In this document: positions 20,161 through 30,480 of the stretch, in pieces
Numbering within the stretch: the first letter of the stretch is position 1
Layout: each line of letters starts with the position of its first letter
Source: Branchipolynoe longqiensis
Taxonomy: Eukaryota > Annelida > Polychaeta > Phyllodocida > Polynoidae
Assembly: GCA_030323885.1 (NCBI GenBank)
Contig: CM059194.1
Span: 3,945,691 to 4,009,690 of the forward strand
DNA: 64,000 nucleotides
Reading direction: 5' to 3'
The notes under the pieces: generated by a model
Told to the model about the DNA's origin: nothing
The model's database searches: none
What the model saw: the letters and a program-made list of their open reading frames with translations, nothing else
Made by a program: the position numbers and the translations under genes

Positions 20161-21923
20161 GTGAATGAATGCTTACTAGTGTGGGGTAGTTTCAATGGCA
20201 TATTATCAAGAGTGTACAGTTAAGTGTGGTGTTCTGTGAGAGGATTCGGGTAGCCGAGTGAATGGCCAAGTTTCACTATCTAGAGAAGGTAGGCATTATC
20301 AGTAATTATCTGGGGCTATTGTATGGTCCCAAAGATAGATTCATGCTGGAAGTCAAAGCAGAATTGGTTATTGATACACGGCGAAGGAGGGATGAGGAGG
20401 GTGTTGTAATGATGTGATTAAGAACCGACTACACGCATTGACATCCAGTTGCATAATGACTTTATTACAGTGCCTCCCAGTCTGCGCTGGTTGCCTGTCC
20501 GCTGGTCCCAGCCCACTGTCTCCCGGCATGTCATGTCTCAGTACATACATAACATCTTCCTTTCAAACAATGAAAACAACATGGAAAATAGCGAAATAAA
20601 ACATTGTAAAAAAGATTTACATGGGTGGTAGTTTTGTTCATGTCCGGTTTCAGTTTCCTGTCATTCTCTGGCTTTCATGGCGCACACGCCTAGCCTTATC
20701 TCCCTTTCAAAAAAGTTTCCAATAGCAACATAATGGATATCCTCGATACATTCGTCTTGGTTATGATTTGATTTGGGTATGGTGTAAAGTCAACGGCCGG
20801 CTGCTGTGGTTGTGTAGGCAGGCTAAATAGGAAATCACTACAGGCAAGTAGAAGAAAGGCAGAGTATAGAGTGTGCAGAAGGAACCAGCAGGAGCTTGAT
20901 TGTTTTATTATTATATATAGGTTCAGGAATCCAAGATGTCTGTCTCACCTGATCAGCTCCTCCAATCAGCAGTATGCATTCTGCAACCAACCAATGAACA
21001 TCCAACCTGCCTGTATCCAAGCCTTGGTTGTTTATGGCTACAGTGCCCTGTTGTGTCTGGGTGTGCAGTGATCCGTAAATAACACTTGGGGGGGGGGGGG
21101 GGGGGGGGGGGGGTATGTGGGCAGAGCTCCCAAGGCTCTGTCACACTAAAAGTAGTGCCCCTTTCACACTATCTATAACTACATAATGTTTATATTAACT
21201 CAGCAACGTATCACCAGCACCACATAATACCTTAATGCCTCTGGCTGTATATACCATTTACCTTTTTATATACAATTGCAATTACCATAGACTAGTTCAC
21301 ACCATCCTCCAATGTCTAAATATCAGGAAATTGTACAATGGTATATGTGAGGATGCATATGTCTAGGTCCAATTCACCTGTTTGGCTAATACATGCATTC
21401 TGCTTGTCCTTCTAGAATAGTTCTCAGCGAATACATAGTGTGACTATTTTAGCATCCGTTTTACACATTAACATAGTTTAATACATAGGAAATATTATCA
21501 TACATGTGATACAATATGCCTTACATACTAACATCTTAATACAGACTTACTGTGGGAAACGGCTACTGCTATCTCATCTTCAGCCTTTCATGCTGATAAC
21601 AATTTGTCAGTTTGCTGATAAGCCTGATAAGCCTGATAAGCCTGTCTGGGTTTGTCGCCTTCTACTCATAACTGAGTTTAATTACGGCCGTGTCGGGTTA
21701 CATAGTTACGTTGTTCCTTATCTCGCTTATCTGGTCGTTTCAATTGGTGGTGTACTGTGTCTGGGTTTGTCTTTTGTATTGTTATTGTTTCATGTTTGGC
21801 TGGAAATATGTGCTTTCAGTTTCTTTTCAGTGTGAGATTGTTTCTTATTTCGTAGTTTTGTGTGTTTTCATCAATTTGTGTTGTTATGACCCCTGAGGCC
21901 CATTTTCCTTTGTGTGTGATGTA
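20161..21923. other. Non-coding stretch
   Basis: A possible minus-strand LTR remnant with a polyadenylation-type TTTATT lies near 20,455-20,470. The rest is unrecognised. An uninterrupted run of 26 G lies at 21,088-21,113. Three copies of AAGCCTGAT(A) sit at about 21,620-21,645. Confidence 0.3.
21088..21113 (+). repeat. Poly-G homopolymer, 26 bases
   Basis: A pure G run, read directly from the sequence. The proline-rich antisense frame across it is an artefact. Confidence 0.95.
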
Positions 21924-22462
21924 TCAAACATCTTTGTCAATTTTTATTTGTATGTGCTGTTTTCCTGCGTGCTGGTCATAGCATTTCTTTTGATTTTGTT
22001 GAATTTTCTCAATCTGACTCTCTTTTACCTTTATTACCTCTGGTTTTAACTGTTTTGTTAATGTTGGTAATTTTGACTGCAATCTTCGACTCATCAACAG
22101 CTGAGCGAGTGATGCATTTAGTTCTGAGAAAGGGGTATTTCTGAAATTTAGCAAAAACAAATTATAGTCCTTTGACTCATGCATAGCTTTCTTTATCATA
22201 GATTTACCATCTGGATATATATTCTTTTTGCGAATTTCCTGTATTCAGAACTGGTGAATTGTGGACCATTGTCTGAAACTACTACCAACGGAATTCCATG
22301 CCTGCCGAATGTATGTTTCATGGCTAATATTACTGCTTTGCTTGTTGTTGTTTGTAGTTCAATAACCTCTGGGTATTTTGACAAATAATCTACTATCAGC
22401 AAATAATCCTGAATACCTATTTGAAATAAGTCGGCCCCTATATTTTGCTGAATGGTGTGCAT
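21924..22462 (-). pseudogene. Integrase relic of a Gypsy-type element
   Basis: Minus strand. Upstream part 22,462-22,196: GADLFQI, a YLLIVDYLSKYPE motif (first catalytic Asp), and IPLVVVSDNGPQFTSSEY (second catalytic Asp). Downstream part 22,199-21,924: LLNFRNTPF, AQLLMSRRLQSKLPTL and a lysine-rich tail. Between FAK and KKAMHES, the segment that should carry the third catalytic residue (Glu) is missing and the frame shifts, so the enzyme is dead. This is the rve family (retroviral-type integrase core). Confidence 0.85.
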
Positions 22463-22558
22463 GGTATTTTGTGTGACTGTAGGGGTTCACTATGTTGTTT
22501 GTTTCTATATTGTTGACATATGCTACATCTTGTTATTTTGTCTTCTAGCTGTCTCCTT

Positions 22559-23630
22559 CCACCACTGACTGGAGGAGTTCAGCCAATGAAATGCCATGTT
22601 ACGGTATCTGACTGAGAAGAATCCCAGCCTGTATTTTGAATGTGTTCCATCTGAATAAAAGACCTGGGCAGGGGGTGTGGCAGCCAGGTGACCTGGAGAC
22701 AGCACAGCAGGAGGAGCCAACCACCCCTCCCTACTCAACTTTACCACACTTAATTGCTGTTGGGTTACTCTTTCTTGGAGCTGATATAGTATGCATATCA
22801 AATAAGCATATCTAGTAAGCAGATATAATAAGTAGATATAGTAAGCAGATGTAGTAAGCGAATCATTGCTTGAGTCATATCATACATTTTTTTATTTTTT
22901 TATTTTTTGGTAAAGTATTTATTCATCTGAATATGACATTTGTCAGCGCCGAAGCACTGGCCTTCCGGCCATCTTACTATTGGAGTTGACATTCTAAACA
23001 ATCTAAGTTTGGTCAGTGCTGTATTAGTCACAGCACCGATCCTGAAGAATTAAGGGAGTGGCTCCTGCTGTATAATGTACAGCACCAGTCACTGCGGTTC
23101 ATTCAAAAATGGGGAGCAGCACCGAGTAGAAGATGTATACCCAGGGCAGCTCAAACAATCATTGTGGGTTCCATGTTTTCTCTTATAAAACAAGCAAAGT
23201 TTATAGTTAACAAGATATTTTGTCTGTCTTATATAATGTTTGATGTGTTTAAACAGATTGATAGTTGTGTAGGATGTTCGGTGTGTTGATGGTTTGTTCA
23301 TGATGGTTAAGGGTGGTGGCAGGGGAGGGGACCCATTGGGGTGCGTGGCAGGGGGGGAAAACCCACAGGAGAACAAGCGAGGATACGGGGGGGGGGGGGG
23401 GGGCGGGGGGGGGGGGGGGCAGGAGCTCAGGGCTTTGCTAGTAATTACTGCAGTGGTCGTTCAAGGGCCTGAATAACCAGATGGGCTCTATATGCATTTT
23501 GAGGGCAAGTATTGTTTCTGTTTCTCTGACTCTGACTCTGAAGCATTAGTGCTTTCCTGCCTCCACACACATAAGTTAGGGTTATATTTCCTATAAAAGA
23601 TTATAGGGTGTAAAATACTGCTAGTTAACA
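22559..23630 (+). repeat. LTR copy 2, split by a later insertion
   Basis: It matches 16,133-16,531 from CCACCACTGACTGGAGGAGT to GCTAGTTAACA, but is interrupted after CATACATT (22,888) and resumes at ATTAGTGCTTTCC (about 23,544). It has the same AATAAA signal and the same GATATAGTAA tandem motif. No gag or pol lies next to it, so it may be a solo LTR; the integrase relic on its left is in the opposite orientation. Confidence 0.6.
22889..23543 (-). mobile_element. Polyadenylated retro-insertion inside LTR copy 2
   Basis: On minus it ends with GATGAATAAATACTTTACC followed by A-rich sequence (T-rich on plus at 22,887-22,910). It is flanked by CATT on both sides (22,885-22,888 and 23,544-23,547). 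Near the tail is GATGGCCGGAAGGCCAGTGC, then TTCGGCGCTGACAAATG. A related tail occurs on plus at about 48,905-48,980 (GGTCGGAAGACCAGTGCCTC). No protein motif was found, so it is a SINE or a 5'-truncated LINE. It contains G runs at 23,387-23,403 and 23,405-23,419. Confidence 0.6.
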
Positions 23631-24436
23631 ATATGTTCTGTCTCCCTCCCACCACCACACACGCACCCACACACACCCTCGCTATCAACACCTTCAACTC
23701 AGCAACCGCACACCCTCCGATTTAAGCTCCTCCCTTCCACCCACCCACACTCACCAGTGAACACACCATCATACCCTTACTGTTCACACTCTACATGTAT
23801 GTTTATATATATATATACATATATATGCATATATATATATATACATATATGTATATGCATATATATAGATGTATATAAATATATACATAAATGAGTATCA
23901 TGGATTTATTTGAATATAATACAAAACCCATTAAGAATTATAACAATTTGAATTGTTATATATAATTTCTATATATTAAACCAAATATGTATTATGATAG
24001 TTTGTTTAGGCTCTGGTCAGATACACCCTTCCCCCTTCCCACTCTCCCAGGGCCTGTTTCAGGAAACAAAAGCTGGATCCCCAGAGTGGTGGTAATAAAC
24101 GACCCCCACCCCCTCCAACCACACACAGACCGCCTACACATTTGGTGATAATAGGTTACCATGGGGATGGGAGGAGTGGGGGTGGCAGGGAACATCAGAT
24201 ACAAGTTCTTAACTACTCTCCCAGAAACCCCGCCCCTGCCCCCCGCCACACACACTGACACTGACACTAGCCCTTAGCCTCCCTCCCATACACACCTCTC
24301 CACACACACCTGCCCCACACATACCCCCCACCCACACCATCACCATCAGTGGCTGGTTCTGCAAGTGCGATAATCAGAAACCCACTCCTCAGTCATCTCC
24401 CCCCCCCCCCACCTACAAACTCACAACAACTGAGTT
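23631..24436. other. Non-coding: C-rich and AT microsatellite DNA
   Basis: CA/C-rich sequence, then an AT-rich (TATATA/CATATA) microsatellite at about 23,805-23,895, then C-rich segments with CACACA tracts to 24,420. No gene. Confidence 0.5.
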
Positions 24437-24668
24437 GGTCGTAATGCGAAGCATTACGTTTGATGCGAGGAGAGGAAGAGACCCTCCCCCCGCCCCGCGC
24501 TGTCGCGCTGCTTTCTCACCTCGGCAGACGGCGCGGCGCGCCGCCCCCTCCCCCGCCCTCCGCGTCGCGCGGCGCTCACGCCTCGCCCGACGCCGCTGCT
24601 CGCCACCTCTCGCCCTCCCCCGGGCCGGCAGCTTTCACACTCACCTGCTGTCGCCCCTCCCTCTTCCC

Positions 24669-24676
24669 TTATAAGG
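24669..24676 (+). promoter_or_regulatory. TATA-like box of the GC-rich element
   Basis: TTATAAGG stands out in an otherwise very GC-rich leader. It lies 72 bp before the first ATG and about 114 bp before the alternative start. Inference from position and sequence only. Confidence 0.35.
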
Positions 24677-24740
24677 CCGCCCCCTGGCCTCCCTCAGGCA
24701 CTCGCCCTCCTGCCGCCTCCCAGATCTCTCCTTTCTTCAT

Positions 24741-25916
24741 TTGGCTCTCCACCTCGGACCTCTGCCCCACCACAGCTGCAGCATGCCTCAAGGGAAGGGA
24801 CGTGGACGAAAGGGCTCCCGGGCCGCCCCCCGCACCCCGGGGCCCTCTCCAACTCCCAGGAGGGACGAGTCGCCGGCCTCCGCCTCGGCATCTCCCGCGG
24901 CGACCTCGGGCCCCGCCTCGGGCGCCGAGATCGCCCTAGTCCTGGAGGCTCTCCAGCGCATCCAGCTGGAGCATCGCCAGGCCGCCGCCGACCTCCACGC
25001 CCGGATCGACTCCCTGGGCACCGGGGAGGCCCCGACACCTCGGGCGCCCGCCAGCACCACGGCCCGGCCCCGGCCGCCACCTCAGGCGCCCCCACCGGGG
25101 GCCGCGCACCCGGAGTACGAGAGGTACCGCCACCTCTCCCAAGCCTCCCCCGTCACCTCGCCGCCCTACCAAGAGGAGCGGACCCGACACACCCCCGCCT
25201 CCGCGGCCGACGCCGTCCGGGACATCCTGGCATCCGCCGAGGCGCGGCACTGCACCAGGCGCCAAGGGATCCCGGCCAACTTCATCTTCCCCTCCGACCT
25301 GGTGAAGCGAGGGCCCGAGAGGAAGCCGGTGAAGAGGGGGGAGGCGACGAAGGACGAATATGCCCTCGCCCTCCTCACCCTCGTCGACCACCCCGACTTC
25401 CCCGCCCACACCGCCCAGGGACTCCACCACCACCACCTCACAGTCTGCCGGGACAACCTGATTTACCCCTGGGCAACCGTCCGCCGGTACTCCGAGACCG
25501 TGTTTACAGTGATCGCGGACGGAACCCTCCCCCAGGGGTGGCACGACCCGGTGGCCCTCAACCTCATGAGGCTAGACTGCCTGGCCATGCCCGAGGAGCA
25601 AGCCACCGCCGCCCCAGCCCGCCTACCCGACCATCTCCGCCGAGGCGCCCACCTCCCCCGACCTCAGGCTGACGCCCGCGCCACCTACGACAGGGAGACC
25701 CACGGCGCCCCCTGCCCGGCCTGGAACCGCGCCCCCGCCTCGTGCGATCGGGCCCGCCTCGGGGAGGCCCACGGTGAGGCGGGGGACACGCGCCGTCACG
25801 TCTGCGCATACTGCGCCAATGTGAGGCGCCTCCTCACCATGCACAGCGAGGCCGACTGCATCACGAAACAAACCCGTGAGCGCCAGACCCCCCCCACCAC
25901 CTCGGCGGATTTTTGA
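24741..25916 (+). CDS. Gag-like protein with C-terminal Cys/His motif
   Basis: The 391-codon intact frame has three parts: a basic, Pro/Ser/Ala-rich N-terminus (about 15-70); a helical segment (about 75-105, EIALVLEALQRIQLEHRQAA); and a central folded-looking part (about 165-290) with NFIFPSDLVKRG, ALALLTLVDHPDFPA and NLIYPWATVRRYSETVF. The C-terminus has PCPAWNRA, HVCAYC, then a spaced H and C (LLTMHSEADC). The W-N-R ... HVC.YC ... H....C layout resembles the putative nucleic-acid-binding end of gag-like proteins in DIRS and related tyrosine-recombinase retroelements. The second methionine at 24,783 (start MPQGKGRGRKG) may be the true start because the basic region begins there. No pol gene follows. 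Host-gene origin is possible but less likely given the inverted ends. Confidence 0.6.
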   Translation: MALHLGPLPHHSCSMPQGKGRGRKGSRAAPRTPGPSPTPRRDESPASASASPAATSGPASGAEIALVLEALQRIQLEHRQAAADLHARIDSLGTGEAPTPRAPASTTARPRPPPQAPPPGAAHPEYERYRHLSQASPVTSPPYQEERTRHTPASAADAVRDILASAEARHCTRRQGIPANFIFPSDLVKRGPERKPVKRGEATKDEYALALLTLVDHPDFPAHTAQGLHHHHLTVCRDNLIYPWATVRRYSETVFTVIADGTLPQGWHDPVALNLMRLDCLAMPEEQATAAPARLPDHLRRGAHLPRPQADARATYDRETHGAPCPAWNRAPASCDRARLGEAHGEAGDTRRHVCAYCANVRRLLTMHSEADCITKQTRERQTPPTTSADF

Positions 25917-26635
25917 TCCGCCGGCCTCCCCCCGGCCGGCCCGGGGGGACCCCTCCGGCGCCTCACCCCCACCACTGCCGACAGCCCCGCAAGCCCCGCC
26001 GACAACCTCCCAGTGACCATCGAACGCAGCGCCGCCAAGCCCCAGCCGAGGATCATCACCTCGGGCATCACACCTCGGACCGCATCCCAGCCCAGCCTCA
26101 GGAGGAACCCTCTGCCACCGATCCTCACGACACCGCCTTCAACACCGCCGCCCAGACCCCGACCACCACCCCATCCAGCCCCGAGGACTTCGCTGCCCCC
26201 CTGCTCGACCCTCGTCGGACCTCCTCACCGGATCCCGCCAAGGAGCGGGCCTCCCCCTTTTTGGCCGCCCGCTCCCTGTCGACGCAGGCCCGGGACACTC
26301 CCCGCCCCCAGAGGGAGCCTGACCCCCGACACGGCCCACCTGCTCCGCCTCGGGCGCGCCGCCAGCCCTCCCCGCCCAGACCTTCACCTCCGGACCCCCG
26401 CCTCGGGCGCCCCGGCCCCCCGCCTCGGGCGCGCCTCGAGCCCTCCCCTACTTTTGGTGGAGGGCTCCTCGGCACCCCCTCACTCCACTGACATTTGAAC
26501 CCTGTTCCTATATTTTGACATTTGAACTCTGTTCCTATATTTACTCCGCTCTTCATTTATTTTATCCTTCATTATTTACTTCTTTCCTCGTTTACCCTGT
26601 TTACCCTGTATGCCCTGTATGCTTTCTGAGGCGAA

Positions 26636-26641
26636 AATAAA
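26636..26641 (+). terminator. Polyadenylation signal of the GC-rich element
   Basis: AATAAA follows a T-rich stretch and precedes the right inverted end. It is on the same strand as the gag-like frame. Confidence 0.45.
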
Positions 26642-26728
26642 ACCGTTTATTTCCACCCCCGCCTCCTCTCTTCCTCTTCGCGCATCATTCCTGTATGTAT
26701 GTATATGCATACATGCATACATATGTGG

Positions 26729-27550
26729 GTTTGTTCTCAGAAGTTGTGTACCAATGCTGTGACATCAAGACCACAAACTCAAACTGCTGTCAAAGTCCTA
26801 CATACAAGGTTCCTCAATGTGTATGTCCTTTTGCATCTGAACAATTGAAAATAAACATATTCTGACATTTTTAAGTAGGTAAACTGATGCTCCTCCCAGT
26901 AAATAGCAGTCTAGCATGGAAACCAATCTGACTCCAACATCAAATCTTGTCCACACAAAGCTTGATATTTTTAGGACATTTCACATGCCACTTGCTTTAT
27001 AAACAGTAGTAATAATAATTTGAATCCTCATTGCTATGGTGTTGTGTTATTTGTGATGATTAAATGGAAATACAGAACACTTTTTAAAATGTAACAGTCC
27101 AAGTGGAATCAATAATTTTCCACAAATGTTCGGCTCAAATTTCAATGTTTAGGGGCCATTCAGGATTTCTTGTTTACTATACCATAACTGACTATTCCAT
27201 AATTTTTATAATTTATTTTAGAAATAAATGTCTTCAACTTAATGAAGACATTGTATATGACCATTTGAAGTGAAATGTGTTGTTCAGAGGTTTTCATTAA
27301 GTTTGTGACACTTTATTTTCAATGCTGTTGACAATGTAACAAATTAGTGATGTCATTTTTTATTTATTTAGCTACATCAATCCCAATAAGATACATAATA
27401 CACAATATTAACATTTACTTTTGATCTAAAATATCACATTATTGGGCTAAATGATGAAATGTAAATATTGACACTCCAATAATGGGTTTCTTTGAAATAT
27501 GCATTTCAGGTGGACTATCTCAAGTGATACACAATTTCTGAGAACGAGCC
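26729..27550. mobile_element. MITE-like element, about 820 bp, with about 22-bp inverted ends
   Basis: The left end reads TTTGTTCTCAGAAGTTGTGT. The right end, reverse-complemented, reads GCTCGTTCTCAGAAATTGTG. The interior is AT-rich and non-coding. Flanks are ATGT-rich simple sequence, so the target duplication is unclear. Confidence 0.5.
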
Positions 27551-28188
27551 ATGTATGTATGTACGTACGTATGTATTTATATACACCTCAACCACATCAT
27601 TCACCACCAACTTGTCCTAACAAATATTGTAATTAGATCAAATTCGACTTCATCCATGTGTGTTCTTCACCAACCCCTTCATCCTGTGTTAACTTTAGTC
27701 ACTCACACCCTGTCCTAATTAGTAACCATGGTAACCCCTGCACACCCCTCTTTTCAAGCACAATGGTCCCCTCTGTTGCCCGCCAGTGCGCCCAACTAGC
27801 TCCACTGTGTGTGTGTCGGGGGGGGGGGGGGGGGGGGGGGGGCTCACGGGGGGAGGGGCATGTGCTCGGGTGCACGAGGCCTGTCCAGGGTGAAATATCT
27901 AAAAGGACATTGCCTAAATAACTATAAATGCGACTCAACACTGAGACTTGGTCAGGAAGTGGATTCTGTTATTGTCTTACTTTCACATACACACAATTAC
28001 AAACATGCACAATATAACAATATACAATTAGTCGTTAGTTGCATTGCTGTTGTTGTTTTGGGGGAGGTTTCAGTTGCATTGGTGCGCTGAAGGCTGCAAA
28101 TCTGCAGCACTCTATGGGCACTGCTGAAAGTGGTCCAATGTGGTCGGGAGTTGGCTTCCGATGGGTAGTGGTCAGAGAAATTGGGGGT

Positions 28189-28223
<35 letters not shown>

Positions 28224-28299
28224 GGAGGAAGGCAGCCTGAGAGCCCAATCACAGTCCTCTGAGAGGGCCAGGGAGGCTGCATGTTTGGTGTAGTTTTAC
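27551..28299. other. Non-coding stretch with two long poly-G runs
   Basis: Pure G runs lie at 27,818-27,842 (25) and 28,191-28,222 (32). Apparent reading frames across them are glycine or proline artefacts. No gene. Confidence 0.6.
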
Positions 28300-28600
28300 G
28301 CCCCAGTAAGACCCTAGGCCATACCAGGACGTGCACCAACTTGTGACAATGTGCACTCATGTCGAGTTTATAGTGCTGTCCCACTAGGAAATCAGGCCGC
28401 CAGTACCATGAGCTGATGTCCCACACAGTCACATTATCTGGACACTGTGCACCCAGTCCCTGTCCTGACCTCATAACGCCAAGTGCCGAGCAGCAACAGG
28501 TACCTATTTTTTAAGCCATTGGTTTCACTCGACCAGGATCCAAACTTCAGTCCCTCCAGATTCACCGTATCCACAGTAAGTCCGGCCAAGGCCAGAGGAA
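28300..28600 (-). mobile_element. Type A SINE
   Basis: It has the same body as the other type A copies, in reverse (CTTGTGACAATGTGCACTCA, AGTCACATTATCTGGACACT, AAGCCATTGGTTTCACTCGA), and ends in a degraded tRNA-like head. It abuts a LINE relic. Confidence 0.65.
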
Positions 28601-28659
28601 GAAGTGAAGTGAGGATGGGATGAGTTGGGCAGTGGGTGGGGTTACCTGTTAGTTGTTAG

Positions 28660-29060
28660 TCAAAAGTAGTGGTTAGTTGGTAGTGGTGTCAAGTCAGGTA
28701 TAGGGACGAGGTGGGGCATGCTAGTCCTCGGCGTCAGGGTCGAGTCTGGCGGACCAACAGCATTGATGATATCTGTGTTCTGGCGGTAGAAGCGAGCAAG
28801 TGCATTCCAGGATGACTTGGAAATCCTGGAGCGGATAGCCAAAGCGGCCCTTTTGTCACTGAGTTGGTGGTCAGAGTCCTCCATTAAGTCACTGATGGCA
28901 GCGCTGTCGATGGCGCCACATGAGGTGAGTATGTGGGCCACATTGAAGATCTTAGTGCCGCAGGGACAGCGCTGGAGGTTAGGGACATCAATCTAATGGC
29001 GGTATTCAGTCCTGAAGAGGTTGACAGCGACTTCTTGAAGATTTGTACTGCCTATCATGG
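28660..29060 (-). pseudogene. C-terminal relic of a LINE polymerase
   Basis: The minus frame reads NLFRTEYRH, a stop, VPNLQRCPCGTKIF, VAHILTSCGAID, then a helical tail to 28,660. The spacing CPCG...AHIL..C resembles the Cys/His end of several LINE ORF2 proteins. One stop interrupts the frame at about 28,994. The clade is not assignable. Confidence 0.45.
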
Positions 29061-29127
29061 ATAAGTCTTAATAGACTTGTTTTCACCATTAGACAGTTTG
29101 TCGATAGAAAACCCGAGCCTACACTTT

Positions 29128-29333
29128 TACCTACCCAAGGGATTTTTACCCCCCCACACCACATAAAGATGGTATGAGAGCAACTAGGCTTTGATGATGC
29201 TGTAAGTTATACACAACAGTGAAAATCCAAATTGGCAGAGGTAGGGGCACAGGGAGTCGAACTACTGACCTTCAGATTAGGAGTCTGACCTAGAAAAAAG
29301 TCAGAGACTCTAACCACTCCGCCACTTGGGTAG
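29128..29333 (-). mobile_element. tRNA-headed SINE, type C (inverted partner of 29,662-29,880)
   Basis: In reverse it reads a tRNA-like head with CGGAGTGGTTAGAGTCTCTG, an insert TTTTTTCTAGGTCAGACTCC and a B box GGTTCGA-like segment, then a tail with CCAATTTGGATTTTCAC and GCTCTCATACCATCTT. The head looks derived from a tRNA with a CCT anticodon-like loop but carries an insertion, so it is not a functional tRNA gene. Confidence 0.65.
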
Positions 29334-29661
29334 AATCAAGAAGGCCAACTGGGTGGGGGATGGTAGTTCTGACCAGGGTGTACCAGATCCAGCTTATTGA
29401 ATAGTGTGTTGGGGATGACTGCTCAGTGTAAAAGTACAATGTTTGAACGCTTTGACTTCTGGTTAAGGAATGCTTTATTCACCGTCTAGGGGTCGACTGC
29501 CGGCACATCATCTCATTAGCATATTCCTTTGTTCTCTGCGTGTGCCTAGCTACCTTCTATGCATATATTACACAACCAGGACATCAGTTAGATATGAGAA
29601 TCAAATGTAGAAAAGTGATTCACTATGAACCGTGTGATGCAGCATCAAGAGTGTCGTTCTC

Positions 29662-29880
29662 TGTGGCGGAGCGGTTAGAGTGTCTGACTTTTTTCTAGGT
29701 CAGACTCCTAATCTGATGGTCGGTGGTTCGATTCCCCGTGCCCCCAGCCCTGCCAATTTGGATTTCCACTGCTGTGTATAACTTACAGTGTCATCAAAGG
29801 CTGGTTGCTCTCATACCATGTCTATGTGGTGTGGGAGGTTAAAAATCCCTTGGATCGGTAAAAGTGTAGGTTTGGGCTTT
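29662..29880 (+). mobile_element. tRNA-headed SINE, type C, plus orientation
   Basis: CTCTGTGGCGGAGCGGTTAG, TAGGTCAGACTCCTAATCTG, GGTGGTTCGATTCCCCGTGC, then the same tail (CCAATTTGGATTTCCACTGC ... GCTCTCATACCATGTC). It lies about 330 bp from an opposite copy, so the pair could fold into a hairpin if co-transcribed. Confidence 0.7.
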
Positions 29881-30480
29881 ATATCGACCAGCAGTGGAGT
29901 TGGGAAGACCAGTCGTCTGTGACTTGGATTTACCCTGCTTGGGACAACTAATGTACCAACAAAAATAAAAGTGAGAGACAAATAAGTGTTCACACTTCCT
30001 GTCTACCATTCGCTATATAAAAAAAGACATAACATGATAAAATACCCAGATGACCTTGACCTTGACTTTACAAAATGGTTTTCCAAGATACTCTCGTAGT
30101 GTAGAGCCTACTATTCCATTCCCCTTCATTGTCAGCAACAAAAGAAAAAAACAATAACGAACCTTCTGATCAAATTGCGATTCCTCGCCCTCCACATAGG
30201 GAATGAATGCCATAGACAAATAACTCAGCGGAAATGCAATGAATATTGGATGTGACTCAGCATTTGATGCAGTGTTCTAGTAGCTACTGCTAGCCAATGT
30301 TTTTATAGCTACACGGGAAGCACATCACGGATTGTGAATTAATAGCGCGAATTGTCAATACGACGTGACAGAGTAGCATCCAGTGTGTGTGGGGTTTTTG
30401 TTTGGTTTTTTGTTTAGGGCCTGATTAAGTTACTGTGAGGGGCTCTGCCTACATGGTAAAGGAGCCTCAAAGTTACATAG
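29881..30480. other. Non-coding stretch
   Basis: AT-rich. No gene or clear repeat seen. Confidence 0.35.

Larger units (their letters stand above)
24437..26690 (+). mobile_element. GC-rich element with gag-like ORF and inverted ends
   Basis: Base composition jumps to strongly GC-rich and CpG-rich against AT-rich flanks, which marks an inserted unit. The left end has TTGGTCGTAATGC and a perfect hairpin CGTAATGC-GAA-GCATTACG, then TTGATGCGAGGAGAGGAAGAG. The right end, reverse-complemented, reads ATGATGCGCGAAGAGGAAGAG, so the ends form imperfect inverted repeats of about 22 bp. Internal order: TATA-like box (24,669), gag-like ORF (24,741-25,916), a proline-rich C-rich segment without a clear protein, a short duplicated word (GACATTTGAAC, about 26,493 and 26,518), and AATAAA (26,636-26,641). 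The terminal sequence recurs at 46.4 kb on a tyrosine-recombinase fragment. A non-autonomous DIRS-like or other tyrosine-recombinase element is my inference. Exact ends and any target duplication are uncertain. Confidence 0.6.

Noticed and set aside
24694..25809. Several long minus-strand frames opposite the gag-like ORF
   Set aside because: GC-rich DNA lacks stop codons by composition. The plus frame has ordered motifs; the minus frames have none.
29662..29745. Possible tRNA-Arg-like gene with a CCT loop
   Set aside because: It carries a duplicated or inserted anticodon-arm segment and the same downstream tail as its inverted partner; a SINE.
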